NCBI RefSeq assembly: GCF_002101555.1
Contig: NZ_LQOL01000049.1
Location: 310,001 to 374,000, forward strand
DNA: 64,000 nt
Direction of reading: 5' to 3'
Source: Mycolicibacterium canariasense
GTDB lineage: Bacteria > Actinomycetota > Actinomycetes > Mycobacteriales > Mycobacteriaceae
The translations under genes and the position numbers were made by a program. Numbering within the stretch: position 1 is the stretch's first letter; every line of letters starts with the position of its first letter. Positions 19,786-27,314 of the stretch are shown here, in pieces. The notes under the pieces are model-generated. The model did no database searches, was not told where the DNA came from, and saw nothing but the letters and a program-made list of their open reading frames with translations.

Positions 19786-20891
19786 GCCGAGACCGACCTG
19801 GCTTCCTTGGCCCGTCGGATCGCGTCGACGATGTCGTGATCGGTGGCCGTGCCGAGCAACACACCCGCGTCGTCGGTGACGACACCACGTCCGCTCGGGC
19901 TGGACAAGGCCGCGTTGAGCAGGTCGCGCAACGGGTCACCACGGCGTGCGGTGGTGGCGCACAGGTTGACGTCGCTGTCGAGCACGGTGTCGCCGGACAC
20001 CGCGGCGGTGTCGACCCAACCGATCGGTGACCGGTGCGCGTCGACCGCGAGGACCCACCGTCCCGAACCCGCTGGAATCGTCGAAATGGACTGCCCCACG
20101 GTGATGGTCGGCTCCTGCTGCAGCGGCAGCCGGTCGTCGCCGGTGTGGAAGCCGAGCGCCCGATACCCCCGGGCCGAGCCGACGAAGTCGGCGACGAAGG
20201 CGTCCTTGGGGGCGGCCAGCAGCTCGGCTGGGGACGCCGCCTGCGCGAGGGTGCCGCCCTCGCGAAGCACGACCACTTGGTCGCCGAGCTTGAGCGCCTC
20301 GTCGATATCGTGGGTGACCATCACGATGGTCTTGGAGATGTCGGCCTGCAGACGCAGGAATTCGTCCTGCAGTTGGTTGCGGACAATCGGATCGACGGCA
20401 CTGAACGGCTCGTCCATCAACAGGAACGGGGGATCGGTCGCCAGCGCCCGGGCCACGCCCACGCGCTGCTGCTGGCCGCCGGACAGCTGCCAGGGATACC
20501 GTCGGGCGAATTTGGCGTCGAGGCCCACCCGCTCCAACAGTTCCATTGCGGCCGAACGGGTTTCCTTCTTTCCGCCGCCGAGCAGCCGGGGCAGTGCGGC
20601 GACGTTGTCGACCACGGTGCGATGTGGGAACAGCCCGGCGTTCTGGATGACGTAGCCGATCTTGCGCCGCAGCGCCACCCGGTCCAGGGACTGGGTGTCG
20701 ACGCCGTCGAGTTCGATGGTGCCGGAGGTGGGTTCGATGAGCCGGTTGATCAACCGCATCGAGGTCGTCTTGCCGCAGCCGGACGGGCCGACCAGTGCGG
20801 TGATCTTGCCGTTGGGCGCGGTGAGCGTCAGCTTGTCGACGGCGACGGTGCCGTCCGGGTACACCTTGGAGACGGTGTCGAATGTGATCAT
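19782..20891 (-). CDS. Betaine-type ABC transporter ATPase with C-terminal CBS domains
   Basis: 369 residues. Walker A Gly-Pro-Ser-Gly-Cys-Gly-Lys-Thr-Thr (about residue 35), signature Leu-Ser-Gly-Gly-Gln-Gln-Gln-Arg, Walker B Leu-Leu-Met-Asp-Glu-Pro-Phe, then a C-terminal region (about 250-369) with the CBS-like strands Gly-Arg-Gly-Val-Val-Thr-Asp-Asp-Ala-Gly-Val-Leu-Leu-Gly and Thr-Asp-His-Asp-Ile. This layout is that of OpuA/ProV-type quaternary-amine ATPases. The ATG overlaps the stop of the IclR gene (ATGA). Confidence 0.88.
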   Translation of the reverse strand: MITFDTVSKVYPDGTVAVDKLTLTAPNGKITALVGPSGCGKTTSMRLINRLIEPTSGTIELDGVDTQSLDRVALRRKIGYVIQNAGLFPHRTVVDNVAALPRLLGGGKKETRSAAMELLERVGLDAKFARRYPWQLSGGQQQRVGVARALATDPPFLLMDEPFSAVDPIVRNQLQDEFLRLQADISKTIVMVTHDIDEALKLGDQVVVLREGGTLAQAASPAELLAAPKDAFVADFVGSARGYRALGFHTGDDRLPLQQEPTITVGQSISTIPAGSGRWVLAVDAHRSPIGWVDTAAVSGDTVLDSDVNLCATTARRGDPLRDLLNAALSSPSGRGVVTDDAGVLLGTATDHDIVDAIRRAKEARSVSA

Positions 20892-21568
20892 GACTGTCTT
20901 TCCGGGGGGCCTGATTTGGTGGGTCCGCTCAGCCGGGCGGAGACCTCCGCGGCGGCCGAGACCAGCATCTGGCCGTACCGCACCGTTTCCGGTGCGGTCA
21001 GCCGATAGCTCGGGATGACGAGGCTGAGCGCCCCGACGATCCGAGCCTCCGAGCGCACGGGACATGCGATCGCGGTGACATCGGCTTCGACGCCGCGCTC
21101 CACCACGACGTAGCCGTCGGCGGGGACGTCGCCGCGCAGTGCGTGCCCGGCGGCCGAGGCGTCCAGGGGTACGGTCCTGCCCACCCAATTGGCGTGCCGG
21201 ACCGAGTGGGTGCCTTCGACGATGTTGAGGTAGAGCGCGGTGTGGCCGTGTCCCCGCACCGACAGGTAGGCGGACTCGCCGGTCTCGGCAACCAGGGCGT
21301 CCATGGTGGGTTTGGCGAGATCGATCAACGACTCGTTGCTCAACGCCTGGGCGCCGAGCTGGATGATGCGCCCGCCCGGCCGATAGTTGCCGGACTCGTC
21401 CTTGCTGACGAAGCCGGTCGTTTCGAGCGTCCGCAACAACCGGAGCGCGGTGCTGGGCGCCAACTCGCATTCCCGCGCGCTGTCCACAAGGTTCGTGCCG
21501 CCGGTCTCACACACGGTTGCGAGCAGTGCCAGCGCCCGTTCGACGGTCCGCGTGGATGCTTCGGCCAC
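20888..21568 (-). CDS. IclR-family transcriptional regulator
   Basis: 226 residues. N-terminal winged helix (Ser-Thr-Ala-Leu-Arg-Leu-Leu-Arg-Thr-Leu-Glu) and C-terminal effector domain (Ala-Gly-His-Ala-Leu, then Ala-Cys-Pro-Val-Arg and Gly-Ala-Leu-Ser-Leu-Val-Ile-Pro). The GTG at 21568 has a GGAGG site five bases upstream; the frame open to 21604 lacks one. It is the first gene of the transporter-hut operon and is divergent from the lyase homologue, so it is the obvious local regulator. IclR proteins bind aromatic or small organic acids; the effector here may be urocanate or a relative. Confidence 0.85.
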   Translation of the reverse strand: MAEASTRTVERALALLATVCETGGTNLVDSARECELAPSTALRLLRTLETTGFVSKDESGNYRPGGRIIQLGAQALSNESLIDLAKPTMDALVAETGESAYLSVRGHGHTALYLNIVEGTHSVRHANWVGRTVPLDASAAGHALRGDVPADGYVVVERGVEADVTAIACPVRSEARIVGALSLVIPSYRLTAPETVRYGQMLVSAAAEVSARLSGPTKSGPPERQS

Positions 21569-21665
21569 CGTGACCTCCTCTCCTCGATGCGCTGTCCTCG
21601 ACACCGAAAACTAGGGCCTCGACGTTTCGATCAGGACACCCGCTGTTGCCACTAAGTAAAATTTG

Positions 21666-21684
21666 ATTTCCATCTAGCGGAAAT
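21666..21684. promoter_or_regulatory. Candidate IclR operator
   Basis: ATTTCC-N7-GGAAAT is a 19-base inverted repeat in the 178-base region between the IclR gene and the divergent lyase homologue. The half-sites are those of the E. coli IclR consensus (TGGAAAT-N-ATTTCCA, recalled), but in the opposite order. The surroundings are AT-rich for this genome, as expected of a promoter. No promoter hexamer is assigned. Confidence 0.5.
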
Positions 21685-21746
21685 ATTGGAGCTTCGGCGA
21701 TGATAGGACCGATCGCCCGCCTGCGGTAGAGAACGAGGAGAATTAC

Positions 21747-23204
21747 ATGATTGTGCTGACCGGAGCGGGCACGATTGCCGACGTCGTGACGCTGGCGGAC
21801 CGTCGCGATCAGGTCTGCGTGGCGCCGGCCGTGCTCGACGCGGTGACCCGGGCGCATCGCCAGGCGGCCGAGCTGAGTTCGCGCTTCGCCACCTATGGCC
21901 GCACCACCGGCGTCGGGGCGAATCGCAGCACACCGGTGGCACCCGACGATGACGACTACGGGCTGCGCCTGCTGCGCAGTCACGCCGCAGACGCGGGTGA
22001 TCCGCTGGATGACCGGACCGTGCGTGCCATGCTGGCCGTCCGCCTGATCCAGCTGTGCATCCCGGGAGCCGGGCTGGATCCGCACATCCTGGGCGGCCTC
22101 GAGCGCATGCTCAACGACGACGCCCTGCCCGAACTGCGGCACTACGCTTCGATCGGAACCGGCGATCTGGCCGCATTGGCCGGTACCGCGCTGACCTTGA
22201 TGGGTGAGCGGCCGGCCACCGGACCGCTGGTCGCGATGCCGCCGTGGGGCGCGGACAGCGCGCTGCCGTTCATGAGCAGCAGCGCACTGACCGTCGGCCG
22301 CAGCTGCCTGGCCGCCGACGAACTGATCCGGCTGGAACGCGCATCGAGTGTCATCTACATGCTGAGTTTCCTTGCCCTGGACGGCAACCCGTCAGCGTTT
22401 GCCGCCCCGGCCGCACGCGCGGCCGCCGCACCCGAGGTGGACGCGCTGGCCGCCCGCCTGCGGTCGTTGTTCACCGGCGCCGGGCACCCCGACCATCGGC
22501 CGGCCCGCATCCAGGATCCATACGGGCTGCGCGTCTACCCCGTCGCCCAGGCCAGCGTGGTGGCGACGCTGAAAGCTCTTGTCGGACAGCTGGAAAGGAC
22601 GCTCAACACGGCCCAGGAGAATCCGCTGTTCGACATCGACGGCGATCAGGTGGTCCATCACGGGGCGTTCTACCAGGCAGCTCTGTCCCTGGAACTCGAC
22701 GGCACCACGCTGGCGCTGGCGTTGACCGCGCCGATCACGCACTCCCGGATCAGAATGCTCAACGACCCGGAGACCAATGGCCGCAACGCTTTTCTGGCCG
22801 TCGCCGAGGACGGTTCGTCCGGAGTGATGATGGTCGAATACGTCGCCGCCGGGGCCATCGCGGAGATCCGGGCCGCCGCGCAGCCCGCCTCCGTCGGGAC
22901 ACTCGTGCTGTCGCGGGGCATGGAGGAGGATGCGACGTTCGCCTCCCAGAGCGCCCTTCAGCTGGAGCGGTCGGTGGCCGCCTACCGGGTGCTGTTGTGC
23001 TGCGAGTTGGTCGGGGCGTTGCGGCTGCTGCGGCAGCGCGGTCTGCACCGCCGGTTCACCGGTGTTGCCGGGCAGGCTCTGGCCCTCGTTGCGGATCTGC
23101 CCTGGGATGACGCGGACCGGGACCTGCGCGGGGACCTCGCGGCGGCCGAGGCCCTGCTGGATGACCTCGGACGCCTCGTCCCCGCCGGTGATCCGCTCAG
23201 CTGA
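21747..23204 (+). CDS. Aromatic amino acid ammonia-lyase homologue with Gly-Thr-Gly in place of the MIO triad
   Basis: 485 residues of the histidine/phenylalanine ammonia-lyase fold. The catalytic-loop Tyr50 is kept in Ala-Thr-Tyr-Gly-Arg-Thr-Thr-Gly-Val-Gly, as are Leu-Leu-Arg-Ser-His-Ala, Gln-Asp-Pro-Tyr and the late Ala-Gln-Pro-Ala-Ser-Val and Met-Glu-Glu-Asp. At the triad that normally cyclises to the MIO prosthetic group (Ala/Cys-Ser-Gly), it reads Gly137-Thr138-Gly139. It may therefore lack MIO, or form it differently. Divergent from the IclR-transporter-hut operon, so probably co-regulated. Candidate roles: lyase for a histidine betaine such as hercynine or ergothioneine, an aminomutase-like enzyme, or a non-catalytic paralogue. 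Its last 8 bases overlap the convergent hutH. Confidence 0.8.
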   Translation: MIVLTGAGTIADVVTLADRRDQVCVAPAVLDAVTRAHRQAAELSSRFATYGRTTGVGANRSTPVAPDDDDYGLRLLRSHAADAGDPLDDRTVRAMLAVRLIQLCIPGAGLDPHILGGLERMLNDDALPELRHYASIGTGDLAALAGTALTLMGERPATGPLVAMPPWGADSALPFMSSSALTVGRSCLAADELIRLERASSVIYMLSFLALDGNPSAFAAPAARAAAAPEVDALAARLRSLFTGAGHPDHRPARIQDPYGLRVYPVAQASVVATLKALVGQLERTLNTAQENPLFDIDGDQVVHHGAFYQAALSLELDGTTLALALTAPITHSRIRMLNDPETNGRNAFLAVAEDGSSGVMMVEYVAAGAIAEIRAAAQPASVGTLVLSRGMEEDATFASQSALQLERSVAAYRVLLCCELVGALRLLRQRGLHRRFTGVAGQALALVADLPWDDADRDLRGDLAAAEALLDDLGRLVPAGDPLS

Positions 23205-24750
23205 GAGGCCCGACGACCGCCTCGGCGGCGGTCACCAAGCTTGCCTCCCTTGCCAATTCGACAACCGCTTCGATCTCCGGCGCCAGGTGGCGATCCGGCC
23301 CGAGGCCCGGTACCCGATCACGCACCGCGGCGATCACCGCCGCGGTCGCCGGCGCCGGCCGCAACGGTGCCCGCATCTCGATTCCTCTTGCGGCGGTGAG
23401 CACTTCGATGGCCAAGACCCGGGTGAGCCCGTCGATGGCCTTGCGCAGTTTGCGGGCCGCCGACCATCCCATGGAGACGTGGTCCTCCTGCATGGCCGAC
23501 GACGGGATCGAGTCGACGCTCGCGGGCTGGGCCAGACGTTTGAGTTCGGAGACGATGGCGGCCTGGGTGTACTGCGCGATCATGTGTCCGCTGTCGACTC
23601 CCGGGTCGTCGGCCAGGAACGCGTTGAGGCCGCGGTTGCGCGCCGCGTCCAGGAAGCGGTCGGTGCGCCGCTCGCTGATGCTGGCCAGGTCGGCCACGGC
23701 GATCGCGAGGAAATCCAGTACATAGGCGACCGGGGCGCCGTGGAAGTTTCCGTTGGACTCGACGGTGCCGCCGTCGGTGATGACGGGATTGTCGACGACG
23801 CTGGCCAATTCCCGGTCGGCGACGATGCGGGCATGCGCCACGGTGTCACGCGCGGCGCCGGCGACCTGGGGTGCACACCGCAACGAGTAGGCATCCTGCA
23901 CCAGCGGGCAATCCGGTCCGCTGTGACTGGCGACGATGGGTGATCCGGCCAGTATCCGCGTCATGTTCGCGGCCGCGACGGCCTGGCCGGCCTGGGGCCG
24001 CAAGGCCTGCAGATGTGCCGCGAACACTCGGTCGGTGCCCAGCAGGCCCTCGACGCTCATTGCCGCGGCGATATCGGCCAGCACCAGCAGCCGGTCGAGA
24101 TCGGCCAGCGCCAGCACCAGCTGGCCCAGCATCCCGTCGGTCCCGTTGATCAGGGCCAGGCCTTCCTTCTCGGCGAAGGTGACCGGTTCCAGCCCGTGCG
24201 CAGGCAGGGCGTCCGCGGCCGGCAGCAGCGCACCGTCACGGGTGCGGACATGACCCTCACCCATGACCGCGAGCGCGACGTGCGACAGCGGCGCCAGGTC
24301 ACCGGAGCAGCCGAGGCTGCCGTATTCGTAGACCACCGGCGTCAGCCCGGCGGACAACAGCGCGGCGTACGTCTGGGCGACATGCGGTCGGACCCCGGTG
24401 CGACCGGTGGCCAGCGTCGAGAGCCGCAGCAACATCATCGCCCTGATGACCTCGCGTTCGACTTCCGGCCCCGATCCTGCGGCATGCGAGCGAATCAGGC
24501 TGCGCTGCAGCTTCGTTCGCAATTCTGGTGGGATGTGCCGGGTGGCCAGCGCCCCGAAGCCGGTGGAGATGCCGTACGCCGGGACGGGATTGTTCGCCAG
24601 CGCTTCGATGCGCGCCCGACTCGCGGCGATCGCGGCCACCGCATCGTCGGCGAGCACCGTAGCCGCGTCATCACGCGCCACCCGCACGACGTCGTCGGCA
24701 CTGACGGGGCCGACACCCACCACAACCTGAACCATCCGATGATTGTGCAT
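23197..24750 (-). CDS. hutH: Histidine ammonia-lyase
   Basis: 517 residues, the normal HutH length. Tyr59 is in Ala-Tyr-Gly-Ile-Ser-Thr-Gly-Phe-Gly, and the MIO triad is Cys148-Ser149-Gly150 in Gly-Ser-Leu-Gly-Cys-Ser-Gly-Asp-Leu-Ala-Pro-Leu; Cys at the first place is, as I recall, usual for actinobacterial HutH. Also Ser-Asn-Gly-Asn-Phe-His-Gly and Ser-Ser-Ala-Met-Gln-Glu-Asp-His-Val-Ser-Met. It converts L-histidine to urocanate and ammonia. It is on its own leftward transcript, outside the IclR-led operon, and convergent with the lyase homologue. Met6 (24735) is an alternative start; neither has a ribosome site. Confidence 0.92.
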   Translation of the reverse strand: MHNHRMVQVVVGVGPVSADDVVRVARDDAATVLADDAVAAIAASRARIEALANNPVPAYGISTGFGALATRHIPPELRTKLQRSLIRSHAAGSGPEVEREVIRAMMLLRLSTLATGRTGVRPHVAQTYAALLSAGLTPVVYEYGSLGCSGDLAPLSHVALAVMGEGHVRTRDGALLPAADALPAHGLEPVTFAEKEGLALINGTDGMLGQLVLALADLDRLLVLADIAAAMSVEGLLGTDRVFAAHLQALRPQAGQAVAAANMTRILAGSPIVASHSGPDCPLVQDAYSLRCAPQVAGAARDTVAHARIVADRELASVVDNPVITDGGTVESNGNFHGAPVAYVLDFLAIAVADLASISERRTDRFLDAARNRGLNAFLADDPGVDSGHMIAQYTQAAIVSELKRLAQPASVDSIPSSAMQEDHVSMGWSAARKLRKAIDGLTRVLAIEVLTAARGIEMRAPLRPAPATAAVIAAVRDRVPGLGPDRHLAPEIEAVVELAREASLVTAAEAVVGPLS

Positions 24751-24803
24751 GCACCACCGACCGGCCGGCCGATATGGGGGCCAGGTGTTCTAGCCTGGCT
24801 CAG

Positions 24804-25964
24804 ATGACCAACCCCGTGGCACTGCGCGCCGGTATCCCGCCGTTCTATGTGATGGACGTGTGGCTGGCGGCCGCCGAGCGGCAGCGCACGCACGGGGACT
24901 TGGTCAATTTGTCGGCGGGTCAGCCCAGCGCGCAGGCGCCGGCACCGGTGCGTGCGGCCGCCGCCGAGGCGCTGACCCACCACAATCTCGGATACACGGT
25001 CGCCCTGGGCATTCCGGAGCTGCGCGCGGCCATCGCCGCGTCGTATGAGCACCGGTACGGCCTGCATGTGGAACCCGATGCGGTGGTGGTGACCACCGGC
25101 TCCACCGGCGGTTTCCTGCTGGCATTCCTGTCGTGCTTCGACGTCGGCGACCGGGTGGCGGTCACCAGTCCCGGCTACCCCTGCTATCGCAACATCCTGT
25201 CGGCGTTGGGCTGCGAGGTGGTCGAGGTGCCGTGCGGACCGGAGACCCGGTTCCAGCCGACGGTGGCCATGCTCGAGGCGCTGGACCCGCCGGTGAAGGG
25301 GCTGATCATCGCCAGCCCGGCGAATCCGACCGGGACCGTCATCGCCCCGGCCGATCTCGCGGCGATCGCCCGCTGGTGTGACGCCAACCGGGTGCAACTG
25401 GTCAGCGACGAGATCTACCACGGCCTGGTCTATCCCGGTGCCCCGGCCACCAGCTGCGCGTGGGAGACGTCGCGCAATGCCATTGTGGTGAACAGTTTTT
25501 CGAAGTACTTCGCGATGACGGGCTGGCGCTTGGGTTGGCTGCTGGTGCCCGAACCGCTGCGCCGCGCCGTCGACTGTCTGACCGGGAACTTCTCCATCTG
25601 CCCACCCACCCTGCCGCAGTTGGCCGCCGTTGCCGCCTTCGATCCCGAGTCGCTGGCCACCGCCGACGCCCTGGTCCAGGACTACGCGGTGAACCGGGAC
25701 CTGTTGTTGCGCGGGTTGCCCGAGATCGGGCTGGACCGGTTGGCCCCCGCCGATGGCGCGTTCTATGTGTACGCCGACATCTCGCGGTACTCGCACGACT
25801 CACTGGACTTCTGCGCGCGGTTGCTGGCCGACACCGGGGTCGCCATCGCCCCAGGGGTCGATTTCGACACCGTGCACGGCGGGTCGTTCGTCCGGCTGTC
25901 CTTTGCAGGGGCTGCCGACGAGATCACCGAGGCCCTGACCCGGATGGGGTCCTGGCTGACCTGA
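24804..25964 (+). CDS. aspB: Pyridoxal-phosphate aminotransferase (AspB type, Rv3565 orthologue)
   Basis: 386 residues of the class I/II aminotransferase fold. Features: Leu-Gly-Tyr-Thr near residue 60, Ser-Pro-Ala-Asn-Pro-Thr-Gly-Thr-Val (about 165-173), Ser-Asp-Glu-Ile-Tyr-His-Gly (cofactor contact), the Schiff-base lysine in Ser-Phe-Ser-Lys-Tyr-Phe-Ala-Met-Thr-Gly-Trp-Arg and the substrate Arg in Val-Arg-Leu-Ser-Phe. I start at the Met before Thr-Asn-Pro. In M. tuberculosis it follows fadE33 directly; here the hut insert separates them. The substrate is uncertain despite the aspB name. Confidence 0.85.
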   Translation: MTNPVALRAGIPPFYVMDVWLAAAERQRTHGDLVNLSAGQPSAQAPAPVRAAAAEALTHHNLGYTVALGIPELRAAIAASYEHRYGLHVEPDAVVVTTGSTGGFLLAFLSCFDVGDRVAVTSPGYPCYRNILSALGCEVVEVPCGPETRFQPTVAMLEALDPPVKGLIIASPANPTGTVIAPADLAAIARWCDANRVQLVSDEIYHGLVYPGAPATSCAWETSRNAIVVNSFSKYFAMTGWRLGWLLVPEPLRRAVDCLTGNFSICPPTLPQLAAVAAFDPESLATADALVQDYAVNRDLLLRGLPEIGLDRLAPADGAFYVYADISRYSHDSLDFCARLLADTGVAIAPGVDFDTVHGGSFVRLSFAGAADEITEALTRMGSWLT

Positions 25965-25994
25965 CTTGTCGGACGGTGGGCGTACAGTCAAACC

Positions 25995-27314
25995 ATGTTC
26001 GAAAGTGTGTTCGATTTCGGTATCGGTGCCGGTGTTGATACCGATGTCGATGCATACGCCGACGCCGACGAGGCGACGCTGCGCGGGCTCGTCGAGCAGT
26101 TCGAACGGCTGAAAGCGGCCGCCGCCGCGGCGCAGGCACGCGCAACGGAGGCCTGGGCAACGAAGCGCCATGCGGCGGAGATGGCCGCGGGCATACCGAA
26201 GAAGAAGCGCGGTCGCGGGCTGGCGAGCGAAGTGGCCCTGGCCCGCCGCGTCGCTCCCAAACGTGGTGGCCAGCATCTCGGTCTGGCGACGGCGCTGGTG
26301 CGCGAGATGCCGCATACCTTGGCGGCACTGGAACGCGGGGTGCTCACCGAATGGCGTGCGACGCTGATCGTGCGTGAATCTGCGTGTCTGTCCGTCGAGC
26401 ACCGCAGACAGCTCGACGCCGAGTTGTGCAGTGATGCATCCAAGCTCGAAGGCTGGGGCGACAAGCGGATCGCGGCCGAGGCGAAGAAGATCACCGTGCG
26501 GCTGGACACGGAAGCCGTGGTCGAACGCAATGCCAAGGCGGCCGAGGAGCGCTGCGTGTGGATCCGTCCCGCACCCGACACGATGACCTATGTGACGGTG
26601 TTGTTGCCCGTCGCGCAAGGAGTGGCGGTGTACGCCAGCCTCAAACGAGAGGCGGATACCACGTTCGACGGGCGCTCCCGCGGCCAGGTGATGGCCGACA
26701 CGGTGGTCGAGCGCGTCACCGGGCGCCCCGCCGATGCGCCCGTTCCGGTTGCCCTCAATCTGGTGATGGCGGATACCACCTTGGCCGGGGACGACGACGA
26801 GCCCGGTTGGTTGGACGGCTACGGCCCGGTGCCAGCCGGATTCGCGTGCAAGATCGTCGGCGACGCGGCGATGGACGAAACCGTCAAGACCACCCTGCGG
26901 CGCCTCTACCGGCACCCCGACAGTGGGCAGCTCGTCGCGATGGAATCGCGCTCGCGGATCTTCCCCAAAGGGCTGGCCACCCTCATCGGGCTGCGTGATC
27001 AGACCTGCCGCACCCCGTATTGCGACGCCCCGATCCGTCACCACGATCACGCGCAACCTCACCGTGAGTCCGGCCGCACGAGCGCGCTCAACGGACTCGG
27101 TGAATGCGAGGCCTGCAACTATGCCAAGGAAGCCCCTGGCTGGCGGGTCCGGACGACGGAGCGAGACGGTCGCCACCGAGCGGACTTCACCACTCCGACC
27201 GGAGCCGTCTACCGGTCGATCGCCCCGCCACTACCGGGGCCACCGATCCGAAGACGGATCAGCATCACCGAGGGCCGGCTCAGTATCGATCTGGTCATGT
27301 TCGACGCTGCGTGA
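25995..27314 (+). CDS. DUF222 / HNH endonuclease-like protein (13E12 repeat family)
   Basis: 439 residues. A long helical DUF222 region (about 25-320) with Gly-Arg-Gly-Leu-Ala-Ser-Glu-Val-Ala-Leu-Ala-Arg precedes an HNH-type nuclease motif: Cys-Arg-Thr-Pro-Tyr-Cys, Ile-Arg-His-His-Asp-His-Ala and Asn-Gly-Leu-Gly-Glu-Cys-Glu-Ala-Cys-Asn with four metal-binding cysteines. These proteins occur in many copies in mycobacteria, where the M. tuberculosis versions (REP13E12) can host phage integration. Function is unknown. No inverted or direct flanking repeats were seen. The 3' end overlaps the convergent acetoacetyl-CoA synthetase by 20 bases. Confidence 0.88.
   Translation: MFESVFDFGIGAGVDTDVDAYADADEATLRGLVEQFERLKAAAAAAQARATEAWATKRHAAEMAAGIPKKKRGRGLASEVALARRVAPKRGGQHLGLATALVREMPHTLAALERGVLTEWRATLIVRESACLSVEHRRQLDAELCSDASKLEGWGDKRIAAEAKKITVRLDTEAVVERNAKAAEERCVWIRPAPDTMTYVTVLLPVAQGVAVYASLKREADTTFDGRSRGQVMADTVVERVTGRPADAPVPVALNLVMADTTLAGDDDEPGWLDGYGPVPAGFACKIVGDAAMDETVKTTLRRLYRHPDSGQLVAMESRSRIFPKGLATLIGLRDQTCRTPYCDAPIRHHDHAQPHRESGRTSALNGLGECEACNYAKEAPGWRVRTTERDGRHRADFTTPTGAVYRSIAPPLPGPPIRRRISITEGRLSIDLVMFDAA

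Noticed and set aside
23197..24750. HutH as an inactive paralogue because of Cys at the first MIO position
   Set aside because: Cys-Ser-Gly is, as I recall, the usual actinobacterial form, and the serine and other active residues are intact.
25995..27314. The HNH/DUF222 gene as a mobile element or integrated phage
   Set aside because: No flanking repeats, integrase or att-like site; such genes are multi-copy residents in mycobacteria.
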